Positions 25,387 to 35,224 of a DNA stretch of 64,000 nucleotides are shown in pieces. Below the pieces are notes generated by a model. It was not told the origin of the DNA, made no database searches, and saw only the letters and a list, made by a program, of their open reading frames with translations. Position numbers and translations under genes: made by a program. Every line of letters starts with the position of its first letter. The stretch's first letter is position 1. The DNA is from Calothrix sp. FI2-JRJ7 (GTDB taxonomy: Bacteria > Cyanobacteriota > Cyanobacteriia > Cyanobacteriales > Nostocaceae). The stretch spans positions 1-64,000 of the forward strand of contig JAHHGX010000089.1 in the NCBI GenBank assembly GCA_019359675.1. The letters are read 5' to 3'.

Positions 25387-26282
25387 ATGAAAAAATATCT
25401 ACTCACTTCTGCTGGTGGAGCTAGCTTTTTATGTCTTTTAGCTAGCTCAATTTGTGTACAAGCGGCGCCCGTAAACACAATAACACCAAACAAGCAGGAA
25501 TCAGAACGTAAACTATCTGATAATAATTTTGCAATCGAAATCAGCAATAATCTTGAAAGTAATCCAGATAACGTTAAAAATGTCAATGAAACTGACATAA
25601 GAATAAATAATGGGAAATATACAGATTGGCGAATATTCCTCAAAATGCTCCAGATATTTTACCTAGTGTTTCAGGAACTCCACTAGGTTCAGGGATATTT
25701 GGTGGAAGTTCAGTTGTAGTAGCACAACTTACCTTAAAACCAAGTAGATCAATAGATATTGGTTTGAACTACGCCAACAGTTATCATGAAATAAATATTC
25801 TTGGTACAGGCTTAACAAGTAGCGATATTTTTGCATTGTCAGGCGCCAACATTGGCTTAGGAATCCCAGTTAAACTCAACTCGTTTGGTGGTACCGTAAA
25901 CTTCCGTTTTAGTGACCAATTAGCACTTTCAGGATACGGCGCCGCCATATTTGTAGATGACTCTTCGGGTCGTGTAAATGCATCCAGCACTTTTACCAGT
26001 TGGATGGTTGGTTTACACTTAAAGGATTTAATCAAAAAAGGAAACACTGCGGGTATCCTCTTTGGTCAACCACTGTATCGTACTGATGCAGACGGTAATG
26101 CAAATCTTGCTGCTGCGGGTGTACAACGCGCAACACCTTACCATTTAGAGGCTTATTACAAATTCAAAGTCAACGATAACGTTAGCATTACCCCTGGCGC
26201 CTTCGTTTTATTCAACCCCGAAGGAGACAGCAGAAACGACACAACCACAGTAGGTGTACTAAGAACAACATTCACCTTCTAA
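25387..26282 (+). pseudogene. Iron-uptake porin (SLH/OprB family) with large internal deletion and frameshift
   Basis: The start has a good ribosome site (GAGGAG) and a signal peptide (MKKYLLTSAGGASFLCLLAS to VQAA). About 80 codons later the frame changes: from about 25626 another frame reads LPSVSGTPLGSGIFGGSSVV, RPSRSIDIGLNYANSYHEI-like sequence and ends LFNPEGDSRNDTTTVGVLRT plus TFTF. The latter is the C-terminal beta-barrel half of cyanobacterial iron-uptake porins. The SLH domain, the coiled coil and the first half of the barrel (roughly 300 residues by family size) are missing. Both the deletion and the frame break indicate a non-functional relic. Confidence 0.82.
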
Positions 26283-26309
26283 CCACAGTTTCCTAAAACC
26301 TCTTGTGGA

Positions 26310-26327
26310 GCGGGCATCCTTGCCCGC
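26310..26327. repeat. GCGGGCA...TGCCCGC hairpin repeat
   Basis: Perfect 7-bp arms around TCCT, preceded by CCTCTTGTGGA. It is the inverted form of the element at 7907-7936 and lies 28 bases past the porin relic's stop. Confidence 0.6.
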
Positions 26328-26515
26328 CTCTAATATTCCCTCTAATATTCATGTCTTTAACCAAATATTAAAAATTATGTAATCTTGGCGCCACAAAATA
26401 CCCTACTAGCTAAAATCGCTACATATTTATTCAATCAAACAACGCTATTCTATGAAATATCTAAGCAGCGTGTATGTATGCACACTGCCGCATCGCGCGT
26501 GAATGGCTTTTAGAA

Positions 26516-29197
26516 ATGAATAATTGGATAGCTTGGGTAGTAATCTGCGGGTTACTGCTGTGGAATTGTATATTTAGCACCAACAGTGCATTTGCCAGTG
26601 GGATATCAGATTTTGAGGGTCAGCAATTTCAAGTGGCTATTGCTGATACTTTTGCCAGTTCGGAAAATCGAATAATTGAGCGTAAAGAAGCGATTCGACG
26701 CTATCGTGAGATAACTCGCGATGGTCGGAAATTAGACGGTCTATTTACGCTTTATCAGTATAAAGACACTGGTGAAGCTTATCTCGAAGTCAAGCCAGAA
26801 CAACTAAATAAAAATTACTTAGCGACTGTAACACTTGAGTCTGGGATTGGCGAAAGTGGAATTTATAGCGGACTTCCACTTCAAGACTTTCTGTTTTACT
26901 TTCAACGTGTTAACAATACTTTACAATTTGTTGTGCGAAATGTAAAATTCCGTACAGAAATTAATGCACCAGAAGAGCGTTCGCTGAAGCGTTCGTTTAC
27001 AGATTCGGTACTTGGCGCCGCAGAAATTGCAGGAAGTGACCCGTATACTAAAAGTCTGCTGATTGATTTAGGCGATTTGTTAATGCGTGATTTCCCAGGT
27101 TTAACTGGGCTATTAAAATCATCACTCCAAGCAGATTATCATTTAGAGGAACATAGGTCATACTTTAGTGACGTTAATAGCTTTCCTCTGAATGTGGAAA
27201 TTGACTCAGTTTACGGATTTTCTTCAAAAGAAGGCACCGATTTGGTGACAGTTCCAGATAGTCGAGCATTATCGCTGTCAGTTCACTACAGCTTTTCTCA
27301 ATTGCCAGAAAATAATGGTTATATACCAAGACTTGCTGATGACCGAGTAGGGTACTTTATTACTGCGTTTCAGGATTTTTCCCGTAATCGTGGTGATGAT
27401 TTATTTGTACGCTATATAAATAGATGGCATTTGGAAGCATCGAACCCAGAATTACCATTATCGGCGCCAAAAAAACCAATTGTGTTCTGGATAGAAAACG
27501 CCGTACCCTTAGAATATCGCGATGCTATTAGAGAAGGCATTTTGATGTGGAATGAAGCATTTAAAATTGCCGGGTTTGAGAACGCCATCGAAGTGCAACA
27601 AATGCCAGATAATGCTGATTGGCAACCCGCAGATGTACGGTACAATACAGTTCGCTGGTTTAATTCCCTTGATGCAGGATTTGCACGCGGTCCAACACGA
27701 GTTAATCCGCTAACAGGTGAAATTTTAGACGCGGATATTATTGTTGATGCTAGTATGGTGCGTTCGCTAGAGAATGAGTATCGCGCGTTAGTAAAAGGTA
27801 GTTCAACGGCACTAGCAGAAGAATTTGAACCCACAACCAAACATTCTTGTCTCGCTGATAATGATGCTTGTTATGGGGCTGAATCTTCGTTTCAAGCGAA
27901 GATGGGTACACTGGCACTATCACTGCTTACAGATACAATACCTGACTCTGAGCAAATGCATAAGTATGTGCATGAGTATCTACGTTATTTAATAGCTCAT
28001 GAAGTTGGACACACATTAGGATTGCGGCATAACTTTCATGGCAGTACAATGTTGGCGCCGGAGGAATTAAATAATGTAGAAATTACCCATACTTTGGGTT
28101 TAACAGGTTCAGTAATGGATTATCTACCTGTTAACATTGCACCTGCTGGAGTCCAACAAGGTGATTATTTTCCTACCCGGATCGGTCCTTACGATAAGTG
28201 GGCAATAGTTTATGGATATAAACAACTCGAAAATGATGTTGAAGAAATAACTCCACTTCAGGAGAAAGCATTTTTAGAGCAAATAGCTGCTGCATCACCC
28301 GAACCCGAATTATCCTACGCAACCGATGAAGACATATGGGACGTAAACCCTTTAGCCAATGCTTGGGACATGAGTGGAGATGTACTGCAATATTCGCAGT
28401 CACAGCTAGATAATGCTCGCATCATGTGGACACGCTTAGATGAACGCTATCCTTTAAAAGGAGATAGTTACAGCAACCTGCGCGTACTATTCAACCGTGT
28501 ATTTAACTACTACGGACGCAACGCCAATCTACTCGTGCAATACATAGCTGGGCAATCATTTGGGCGCCATCACGCAGGTGAAAACACGCAATGGGCATTT
28601 ATTCCCATGTCAAAACAAAAACAACAGCAAGCATTGACAAACTTGCAAAATTATGTATTCGCCGAAAACGCCTTTAACTTTTCACCCGAATTACTAAATC
28701 AACTGGCGCCATCACGTTGGCAACACTGGGGAAACGCCATACCCGTCTCTCGTCTCGACTATCCCATCCACGCGCGTATATTCAACTTACAAAGTAACGT
28801 ACTGCACTCACTACTAGATGGAGAACGTCTAAGTCGTTTACTCGACATTGAACTAAAAACTGTACTAGAAAATGCGTTAACTATCCCCGAACTCTTCGAC
28901 ACCTTACAACAAGGAATCTGGAGTGAAGTATTAACTGGCAGTAAACCCCAACAAATATCTAGCATTAGACGCTCACTACAACGCGAGCATCTCAACATCT
29001 TATTGCATATGGTACTACGAACCGTAAACGTACCCGAAGACGCAAGTACAATAGCTTGGCACCAATTAAACCAACTCCAAGCAGCAATAAACGCTAGTCT
29101 CAAACACCAAAACCTCAACACGTACACACTCGCACACCTTGAACAAACAAGCGCACGTATCACCCAAGCACTAAACGCACAACTACAAACACGTTAA
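26516..29197 (+). CDS. Large secreted zinc-dependent metalloprotease (DUF5117/DUF4953-type)
   Basis: About 893 residues from ATG 26516, which begins a clear signal peptide (MNNWIAWVVICGLLLWNCIF to SAFAS); the ATG at 26474 would add a hydrophilic leader before it. The N-terminal part is the DUF5117-like domain (GLFTLYQYKDTGEAYLEV), and the catalytic site is HEVGHTLGLRHNF, an extended HExxHxxGxxH zinc motif at about residue 500. The C-terminal part contains long helices rich in Q and L. Probably periplasmic or cell-surface; substrate unknown. It follows the porin relic but has its own gap and likely promoter. Confidence 0.82.
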   Translation: MNNWIAWVVICGLLLWNCIFSTNSAFASGISDFEGQQFQVAIADTFASSENRIIERKEAIRRYREITRDGRKLDGLFTLYQYKDTGEAYLEVKPEQLNKNYLATVTLESGIGESGIYSGLPLQDFLFYFQRVNNTLQFVVRNVKFRTEINAPEERSLKRSFTDSVLGAAEIAGSDPYTKSLLIDLGDLLMRDFPGLTGLLKSSLQADYHLEEHRSYFSDVNSFPLNVEIDSVYGFSSKEGTDLVTVPDSRALSLSVHYSFSQLPENNGYIPRLADDRVGYFITAFQDFSRNRGDDLFVRYINRWHLEASNPELPLSAPKKPIVFWIENAVPLEYRDAIREGILMWNEAFKIAGFENAIEVQQMPDNADWQPADVRYNTVRWFNSLDAGFARGPTRVNPLTGEILDADIIVDASMVRSLENEYRALVKGSSTALAEEFEPTTKHSCLADNDACYGAESSFQAKMGTLALSLLTDTIPDSEQMHKYVHEYLRYLIAHEVGHTLGLRHNFHGSTMLAPEELNNVEITHTLGLTGSVMDYLPVNIAPAGVQQGDYFPTRIGPYDKWAIVYGYKQLENDVEEITPLQEKAFLEQIAAASPEPELSYATDEDIWDVNPLANAWDMSGDVLQYSQSQLDNARIMWTRLDERYPLKGDSYSNLRVLFNRVFNYYGRNANLLVQYIAGQSFGRHHAGENTQWAFIPMSKQKQQQALTNLQNYVFAENAFNFSPELLNQLAPSRWQHWGNAIPVSRLDYPIHARIFNLQSNVLHSLLDGERLSRLLDIELKTVLENALTIPELFDTLQQGIWSEVLTGSKPQQISSIRRSLQREHLNILLHMVLRTVNVPEDASTIAWHQLNQLQAAINASLKHQNLNTYTLAHLEQTSARITQALNAQLQTR

Positions 29198-29240
29198 CCC
29201 CTCCCCGATACGGGGAGGGAGCAAGAGTTTATAAAAACCG

Positions 29241-29359
29241 TAGGTTGGGTGAAGGCTTTGCGTAACCCAACACCAACATCTTTTGACACCCAAAAATCAA
29301 ACATCACATTCAAGCATTTACAACGTTGGGTAACGAAGTGCCACTGCACCCAACCTACG
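29241..29359. repeat. TAGGTTGGGT...ACCCAACCTA inverted repeat
   Basis: GTAGGTTGGGTGAAGGC at the left and CACCCAACCTACG at the right enclose a second pair, CGTAACCCAAC and CGTTGGGTAACG. It abuts the 3' end of the RAYT transposase remnant. Shorter members with the same ends lie at 31688-31722, 34365-34399 and 38261-38294. Confidence 0.7.
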
Positions 29360-29360
29360 T

Positions 29361-29564
29361 TTACTCATATCCCACATCTTCAGGAAACTTCATCTCTACA
29401 CCAGCACCCCAACCAATATCTAAAACCTCACGCTTGACATAAACATGAAAACTTGAATATTCCCAGAGCGAAGGCGCCATTACATAACCATGCTTAACCG
29501 GATTATAATGTATATAATCAACATAATTATTAAAATCGTTTTCATCCTTCCACAAACACTGCCA
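29361..29564 (-). pseudogene. REP-associated tyrosine transposase (RAYT), C-terminal remnant
   Basis: The minus strand reads WKDENDFNNYVDYIHYNPVK, HGYVMAPSLWEYSSFHVYVK and ends GWGAGVEMKFPEDVG. The YIHYNPVKHG and WEYSSFHRYV-like motifs are hallmarks of the C-terminal part of RAYT / TnpA-REP transposases, which mobilise palindromic REP sequences. The N-terminal domain with the HUH motif and the catalytic region is missing; upstream (plus direction) the DNA belongs to the LRV protein gene. A palindromic repeat sits directly past its stop, as expected for RAYT loci. Confidence 0.8.
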
Positions 29565-30680
29565 ATAGAGAATGCTAAATTATCAAGTAATTTTGCTGCT
29601 GCCAATCACCTCAATCTTTTAGTATCAGATTTAGATACTCTCTTTCTTAAGTTAGAAGATAAAGATTGGTGTAAAAAAATAATAAATATCTTTATAGAGA
29701 ATCCTGGTATTCACATATGTCTAGTTGATTTGATACAGAAACCAATGGGTTCTAGAAGTAGAAGAAGTTATTTAATAAATATGCTCACTGATTTTGACAG
29801 AGGTAGATATAAAAAGTATAGCCCAGTATTAATTAGAATTTCTAATTTAGAATATTATGGTGTAATTTTAGCAAGCGAAGAAAGCACTTCACCGCAAATC
29901 CTATCGAAATTAGCTCTGCATCCAATTCAGGGGGTGAAAGTTTTGGTTGCTAGTCATCACAATATAAGTAAAAACTCTTTAAATAAGTTACTTGACGATT
30001 GTTGTTTGGAAGTTAGAGCAGCAGCTTTGGTTAATCCCAAACTCGATTCAATGCTTAAAGAACAATTAGTAAGCTTGGAAAATCCAAATTTATCTTCTAT
30101 AGATTTACTAGAACTAGCAAATAGCAAGCATACTCTTGTCAGAGCTAAAGTTGCTCAACACCAGAACGTTGATGCTTCAACTCTTACAACACTAGCTAAC
30201 GATAAGTTGATTGTCAGATTAGCTGTGGCTAGACATCCGAAAACTCCACCCGACATCCTAACTAAATTTACCAAGCATCCAGAGCGACGACTACATCTAG
30301 CAGTCGCCCAAAATGCTGGTGCGCCAATAGATTTACTGATTCAACTAGCAACTCAACCAGCAGTACGTGGTGGATTTTACTTTAACCCACTTAATTTGGC
30401 TGCTGTTAAAAGTTTACTGACTCAAGAACCTGATGCGGCAATTCCTTTTTTAGATCGATGTCTAAAATCTCCTGATCAACCATCCTTTTCTCGCTTTTTA
30501 GTACTGATGAATGCTCACATACCCAGTTCGTTTCTGGCAAGGTACTATAAATCTTGGTTTTGGGCTGAAAGATACGCGATAGCTCAAAACCCCAATACTG
30601 ACCGCAACATTTGTCAACAACTAACGCAAGACCCTAATTGCCTTGTTCGTGCTGCTGCTCAGGAATCGTTGGTCGGGTGA
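29490..30680 (+). CDS. LRV (variant leucine-rich) repeat protein
   Basis: Up to 396 residues of helical repeats of about 24 residues of the type LASHHNISKNSLNKLLDD, LANSKHTLVRAKVAQHQNVD, LANDKLIVRLAVARHPKTPP and LTQDPNCLVRAAAQESL. This is the LRV/HEAT-like pattern used for protein binding. The first 25 or so codons run antisense through the conserved RAYT motifs, so the true start may be further in (for instance past 29580) or the 5' end was replaced when the transposase fragment arrived. No catalytic domain is seen. Function unknown. Confidence 0.6.
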   Translation: MLNRIIMYIINIIIKIVFILPQTLPIENAKLSSNFAAANHLNLLVSDLDTLFLKLEDKDWCKKIINIFIENPGIHICLVDLIQKPMGSRSRRSYLINMLTDFDRGRYKKYSPVLIRISNLEYYGVILASEESTSPQILSKLALHPIQGVKVLVASHHNISKNSLNKLLDDCCLEVRAAALVNPKLDSMLKEQLVSLENPNLSSIDLLELANSKHTLVRAKVAQHQNVDASTLTTLANDKLIVRLAVARHPKTPPDILTKFTKHPERRLHLAVAQNAGAPIDLLIQLATQPAVRGGFYFNPLNLAAVKSLLTQEPDAAIPFLDRCLKSPDQPSFSRFLVLMNAHIPSSFLARYYKSWFWAERYAIAQNPNTDRNICQQLTQDPNCLVRAAAQESLVG

Positions 30681-30789
30681 AGCGTTTTTCGTAACCTAAC
30701 CTACGTTGTTAGCTCTAAAAATTTAGTATGCTTTGTCAGGACTATGACGGGGCTTTAGGTGCCTGATTAATTATTACATATTACAATTA

Positions 30790-30814
30790 TAGGACAGGCG
30801 AGACGCCTATCCTA
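30790..30814. repeat. Short hairpin upstream of xisH
   Basis: TAGGACAGGCG and CGCCTATCCTA pair imperfectly around AGA. It lies 18 bases before the xisH start and may be a member of the dispersed CAGGC/GCCTG hairpins. Confidence 0.45.
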
Positions 30815-30832
30815 CGGAATAATTTAATAGAT

Positions 30833-31244
30833 ATGGCAAAAGACATCTACCACAATACGGTAAAAGCTGCCTTAGAAAAAGATGAGTGGATAATTACGAG
30901 CGAGTTGTTCCGATTCTCCATAGGTTCTCGTTCGGTCTATATCGACTTGATTGCAGAAAAACTTTTAGTAGCTGAAAAAGAAGGACGCAAAATAGCTGTA
31001 GAAATTAAAAGTTTTTTAAGCCCTTCACCTGTAAATGACCTAGAAAATGCGCTAGGACAATACATACTTTATCGAGACACCTTAGAACGTTTAGAACCCG
31101 AACGACTTCTTTATCTAGCTATTCGAGAAGAAGTATATACAGATTTTTTTAAAGAAGAAATAGCCCAGATGGTAGTTGAGAATAATCACCTTAAATATTA
31201 TTTTTAATGTTAAAAAAGAAGAGGTCGTCCAATGGATAAATTAG
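30833..31244 (+). pseudogene. xisH: xisH, frameshifted near its 3' end
   Basis: Residues 1-121 match XisH, the fdxN-element excision controlling factor: DIYHNTVKAALEKDEWIITS, YIDLIAEKLLVAEKEGRKIA, VEIKSFLSPS and LGQYILYRDTLER. The VEIKSF and E-x-K pattern is a PD-(D/E)XK-like nuclease core. In the present frame it stops at 31207 after KYYF. Removing one T from the T5 run at 31201-31205 restores FNVKKEEVVQWIN and a stop at 31242-31244, the normal XisH tail, overlapping the xisI start as is usual. The catalytic core is intact, so a shortened protein may still fold. Confidence 0.8.
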
Positions 31245-31567
31245 ATTCATACCGCGATATTATCCAAAATATTCTGGAATATCACCATCGTATACCGTAC
31301 ACCTACGGAGAAATCGATAGCAAATTAATTATTGACTGCGAACGTAATAATTTTGTGCTAATGAACGCGGGGTGGCTTGGCAACCAAAGAGTCCACGGTG
31401 TAATTGTTCACGTCGAAATTATTAATGACAAAATTTGGATTCAGCGTGATGGAATTGAAGATGGGATAACTTGTGAACTTGTAGCTGCTGGAGTCCCTAA
31501 AGATGACATCGTTCTCGCATTCCATCCTGAATACGTGAGGCAGCATACGGGATATGCTATTAATTAA
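31232..31567 (+). CDS. xisI: XisI, fdxN-element excision controlling factor partner
   Basis: A 111-residue protein: LDSYRDIIQNILEYHHRIPY, then GWLGNQRVHGVIVHVEIIND and DGIEDGITCELVAAGVPKDD, the XisI family from end to end. In Anabaena PCC 7120, xisH and xisI are required with xisF for heterocyst-specific excision of the fdxN element, but xisHI pairs are abundant across cyanobacteria away from any element. Here no xisF recombinase or nif gene is near. ATG 31232 overlaps the restored xisH stop, supporting translational coupling. Confidence 0.9.
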   Translation: MDKLDSYRDIIQNILEYHHRIPYTYGEIDSKLIIDCERNNFVLMNAGWLGNQRVHGVIVHVEIINDKIWIQRDGIEDGITCELVAAGVPKDDIVLAFHPEYVRQHTGYAIN

Positions 31568-31687
31568 CGGTTTATAAGCAAACAGAAGCAAGAGAAAATT
31601 AAGGTTTTGTCTTTGTTGGTGGTGCCTAAACTTGTCTCTGTGTACTCTGTGTCTCTGTGTCTCTGTGGTAAATTTCATCAATATTTT

Positions 31688-31722
31688 GTTGGGAAGCGAA
31701 AAGTCGCTCCACCCAACCTACG
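31688..31722. repeat. TTGGG...CCCAACCTACG repeat, short form
   Basis: TTGTTGGGAAGCGAAAAGTC and CGCTCCACCCAACCTACG. The same sequence is found at 34365-34399, identical over about 35 bases. Confidence 0.7.
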
Positions 31723-31732
31723 ACAGTTTTTA

Positions 31733-33316
31733 TTAAAAATGTTTGGTGAAGTAATTTACGTCAGAAGGGTCGATTAAATCTGAGACAGTCCAACCGTTGA
31801 TGTCATATTCAGCCATGCATTGTTCGGCGAAACCTTTGTAAAGTTGAGTTTGACCTGTTGCCATTGCTCCAAATAATGCTTGAATACGAATTTCTTCGTG
31901 GTTCCCTGCGTAGTTTCTTTCGTACAATTCGTGGCGCCCACCAAATTCAGAACCGAAAGCGTCCCAAAGTAATTTCATTAATTTAACTCTATCGATTGCT
32001 TCGTAATTATTAGAACCACGAATATATTTATCTAAATAAGGACGCAATTCAGGATTTTGAAAATCGCTAGCGTGGGAGTTGATATATATTAAGCCACTAC
32101 CAACTGTTTGCTCTATTATTTCTTTGATACGCGAGTAAGCGACGGTTGAAAAAACACGATATGCTGTTCCTGAATCTGGATTTGGTAATACGGTGTTGCC
32201 AATCCAAGGTACAGGATTAAGTACCATAGAATCAGTTAAACCCCAAAATAAATTTCGCCATGCAATTACTTCTCCAACTTGCACTTGTACGCCTCGAAAG
32301 TTGGACGTACCTGTTGCTTCAACTGCTTTGAGCAAAAGTCCGGCAATAAAATCAAGTTTGACTGCAAGCCGAGTACATCCATGTAAAGCTAAACGTTGAA
32401 CGAAGCCGGAAGTTGGAAGTACTTTGTTAGTCTTTTCTAAGTCACCATAAATCAGAACGTTTTCCCAAGGTACTAATACTTTATCTAGTACCATAATTGC
32501 ATCGTTTTCATCTAAGCGACTCGATAATGGATAGTCAAAGGGACTGCCCATTACATCAGCTGTCATTGCATAGCTGGGACGGCAAATTAATTTTAGTCCT
32601 GGCGCCGCTGTTGGTATTATGCAAGCAAGTGCAAATTCTTTCTTTTGTATAGGTAAACCATAGTGAGCAATAAAATTATAGTTAGTTAGTGCTGAATTGG
32701 TCGCCACAACTTTGGCGCCACTTACAATTAAACCTGCATCTGTTTCTTTCTCAACATGAACACACACATCCGCAGTTTCATCTGCTGGACGGTTACGGTC
32801 AATAGGAGGATGTACAAGTGCGTGGTTAAGATATAATAATTTCTCTTGGGCACGACGATACCAAGCAAGCGCATTTTCACTATATGGTGAGTAAATATCT
32901 GTATTGGTGCTTAACGTTGCTAAAAAAGCAGCTTTATAATCAGGTGAACGACCCATCCAACCGTAACCAATACGTTGCCATGTCGTTATAGCTTCTCTTG
33001 CTGCTACTAAATCTTGTGGGGTGTATGGTACTTTGAAAAATGGATGTGTAAATCCACCATTTCCTGTATCTGTATTACAAGTAAGTATGTTTTTTAAATT
33101 TGGGTCATGCATCGCATCGTATAATCGTGCTACCATGCGCGCGCAATTACGAAATGCTGAATGTTCTGTTACGTCTTTTACTCGCTCACCATAAATCCAA
33201 ACTTCTCGGTCGTCGCGTAAACTTTCTAAATACTCATTACCAGTCATAGGTATTGTGACAGAAGGCTCACAATCTCTTACACTGGCACTTATATTTGTAA
33301 TTGGAGTTGTAAACAT
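31733..33316 (-). CDS. 4-hydroxyphenylacetate 3-hydroxylase family (HpaB-like) flavin oxygenase
   Basis: A 527-residue protein with the acyl-CoA-dehydrogenase-like fold of HpaB two-component monooxygenases: [20 protein letters not shown] at the start, then [37 protein letters not shown] and a long helical C-terminus with [17 protein letters not shown]. HpaB uses FADH2 from a separate reductase (HpaC) to hydroxylate phenols. No reductase gene is adjacent, so substrate and partner are open; relatives act on chlorophenols and other aromatics. It stands alone. Confidence 0.85.
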   Translation of the reverse strand: MFTTPITNISASVRDCEPSVTIPMTGNEYLESLRDDREVWIYGERVKDVTEHSAFRNCARMVARLYDAMHDPNLKNILTCNTDTGNGGFTHPFFKVPYTPQDLVAAREAITTWQRIGYGWMGRSPDYKAAFLATLSTNTDIYSPYSENALAWYRRAQEKLLYLNHALVHPPIDRNRPADETADVCVHVEKETDAGLIVSGAKVVATNSALTNYNFIAHYGLPIQKKEFALACIIPTAAPGLKLICRPSYAMTADVMGSPFDYPLSSRLDENDAIMVLDKVLVPWENVLIYGDLEKTNKVLPTSGFVQRLALHGCTRLAVKLDFIAGLLLKAVEATGTSNFRGVQVQVGEVIAWRNLFWGLTDSMVLNPVPWIGNTVLPNPDSGTAYRVFSTVAYSRIKEIIEQTVGSGLIYINSHASDFQNPELRPYLDKYIRGSNNYEAIDRVKLMKLLWDAFGSEFGGRHELYERNYAGNHEEIRIQALFGAMATGQTQLYKGFAEQCMAEYDINGWTVSDLIDPSDVNYFTKHF

Positions 33317-33552
33317 TTAAATAATTATTTAACTTATATAACGATATCGCGTTTTTAAAAAAAAATCTTGACTATTTTTTAGCGTTTTATATACATGTAA
33401 ATGCTTTTTCTAAATAAATATACGGTGATGTAAAGAAAAGTGTATAACTATTACAAAGCATTAATGGCTTGTTAATAATTTCGGTGCCTAGTGACAATAT
33501 TACAATTTAAGTTAAAATTAGTAGTACATTCGCGCTTGCCGGAGCTACACCA

Positions 33553-34290
33553 ATGGTTACTCAGTTGCAACCGACAGTCCAAGAGGACATCATCTACCCT
33601 GAAAGTGATGGACAGCCAATGGCAGACAATACTAAGCAGTTTGAATTAATTGTATTTCTTAAAAAGAACTGCGATTTACTGTTTGCAAATAACCCAGATG
33701 TTTTTGTGGCTGGGGACTTATTGTGGTATCCGGTTAAAGATGATAACGTGACTCGCAGGGCACCTGACATAATGGTAGTCTTTGGCAGACAGAAAGGAGA
33801 TAGAGGTTCCTACGTTCAGTCCAAAGAAAATAATATCCCTCCACAAGTTGTATTTGAAATTCTCTCTCCAGGCAACACTCATAAAGAAATGATTGCTAAA
33901 TATAATTTCTATCAACGCTATGGTGTGGAAGAATATTATTTATATGACCCCAATACAAGTGAGTTAACGGGCTGGCTACGCTCAAATAATGAATTACAAG
34001 AAATTGAGCAAATGGCAGGTTGGGTTAGTCCACGTTTAGGAATTCGTTTTGAACTACCAAATAATGAGTTACAAATTTTCCGTTCTGATGGACAACCATT
34101 TTTAACTTTCTTGGAACTCGACCAACTTAGAGAGCAAGAACGTCAGCGCGCAGAACAGGAACGTCAACGTGCGGAACAGGAACGTCAACGTGCAGAACAG
34201 GAACGTCAACGTGCGGAACAAGCTGAAACACAGTTAGAAGCTTTACGTGCTTTACTTCGAGAAAAAGGAATTAATCCAGAACAACTTTAA
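33553..34290 (+). CDS. Uma2-family (DUF820) putative endonuclease with heptad repeat tail
   Basis: A 245-residue protein. Residues 20-185 form the Uma2/DUF820 fold, related to restriction endonucleases: RRAPDIMVVFGRQ, PPQVVFEILSPGNTHKEM and YQRYGVEEYYLYDPNTSELT supply the PD-(D/E)XK-like positions. Residues 198-235 are a charged coiled coil made of four EQERQRA heptads encoded by near-identical 21-bp units, ending with a short ALLREKGINPEQL tail. The family is hugely expanded in cyanobacteria; its biological role is unsettled. Confidence 0.85.
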   Translation: MVTQLQPTVQEDIIYPESDGQPMADNTKQFELIVFLKKNCDLLFANNPDVFVAGDLLWYPVKDDNVTRRAPDIMVVFGRQKGDRGSYVQSKENNIPPQVVFEILSPGNTHKEMIAKYNFYQRYGVEEYYLYDPNTSELTGWLRSNNELQEIEQMAGWVSPRLGIRFELPNNELQIFRSDGQPFLTFLELDQLREQERQRAEQERQRAEQERQRAEQERQRAEQAETQLEALRALLREKGINPEQL

Positions 34291-34364
34291 CTAATTTAAA
34301 ATTTCATCTCATTCTTGTGGGATGGGCATCCCGAACCGTCCTATTATAATTTCAAATGGTAAGA

Positions 34365-34399
34365 TGTTGGGAAGCGAAAAGTCGCTCCACCCAACCTAC
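34365..34399. repeat. TTGGG...CCCAACCTACA repeat, short form
   Basis: Near-identical to 31688-31722 (TTGGGAAGCGAAAAGTCGCT then CCACCCAACCTAC). It is preceded by a degenerate GATGGGCATCCC hairpin at about 34320 and sits between the Uma2 and hisIE genes. Confidence 0.7.
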
Positions 34400-34436
34400 A
34401 ATACCATCCGTTACATCCGTTGTATCTGTTGCCAGA

Positions 34437-35084
34437 TTATCGGCGCCTTTCTTGAAGTTTCCGGTACACGTCTTTAATATCTACTTTATGATGCGCTAAT
34501 GCGACCATTGTATGGTAAAATAAGTCGGCAACTTCGCCTGCGATTTCTTCGCCATTATCGTCTTTGAACGCCATGACAACTTCGGCGCCCTCTTCACCAA
34601 TTTTCTTCAAAATCTTATTGTCGCCACCTGCAAATAACTTACACGTATAAGAGTTTTCGTTGGGGTTATCGCGACGGTCACAAATTACTTGAAATACTTG
34701 AGATAAAGTGTCTGCTGGAGGGGGAATTATGTTACCATCAACTTGGTGGAAACAACTGCGCTCTCCGGTGTGGCAGGCTATATCACCAATTTGTTCGACG
34801 CTAATTAAAATCGCGTCGCTATCGCAATCGTAACGAATACCTTTTATCTTTTGCGTATGACCTGATGTAGCGCCTTTGTGCCAAAACTCTTGACGCGAAC
34901 GACTCCAAAACCAAGTTTCTCCAGTTTCCAACGTTTTTTGTAACGATTCGCTGTTCATCCAAGCCATCATTAACACTGTTCCATCCAAGTAATCTTGGAC
35001 AATGGCAGGCACAAGCCCTTTTTGGTCGTAACGAATCTTATCAGTTGGGATAGCGTTGCGTAATGAATGTGACTCAGAAAACAT
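34437..35084 (-). CDS. hisIE: Bifunctional phosphoribosyl-AMP cyclohydrolase / phosphoribosyl-ATP pyrophosphohydrolase
   Basis: A 215-residue fusion enzyme for steps two and three of histidine synthesis. The HisI part (about 15-110) has [36 protein letters not shown] and the zinc ligands in DCDSDAILI and CHTGERSCF. The HisE part (about 125-215) has the MazG-like helix bundle [20 protein letters not shown] and [13 protein letters not shown]. Length and order match the cyanobacterial fused form. It stands alone, as his genes are scattered in cyanobacteria; hisB is 18 kb away in this window. Confidence 0.95.
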   Translation of the reverse strand: MFSESHSLRNAIPTDKIRYDQKGLVPAIVQDYLDGTVLMMAWMNSESLQKTLETGETWFWSRSRQEFWHKGATSGHTQKIKGIRYDCDSDAILISVEQIGDIACHTGERSCFHQVDGNIIPPPADTLSQVFQVICDRRDNPNENSYTCKLFAGGDNKILKKIGEEGAEVVMAFKDDNGEEIAGEVADLFYHTMVALAHHKVDIKDVYRKLQERRR

Positions 35085-35224
35085 ACCAGTTGCTCACAAG
35101 GCCAGAATGATTCATTCAATCAACATACCATTCTTGGCAAAACAACTGGCAACTTTTTATTTTTTGTACCTTCTACTTTTCCTAAATCCAGGATGATTTA
35201 TTTACATTTGATTTCAATCAAAAC

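Noticed and set aside
31634-31669. CTGTGT/CTCTGTG run as a functional tandem repeat
   Set aside because: It is short, irregular and of a simple-sequence type; nothing links it to a neighbouring gene.
31733-33316. An aromatic-degradation operon with hppD
   Set aside because: The HpaB-like gene and hppD are 12 kb apart, on different strands, each alone, and no reductase or ring-cleavage genes are present.
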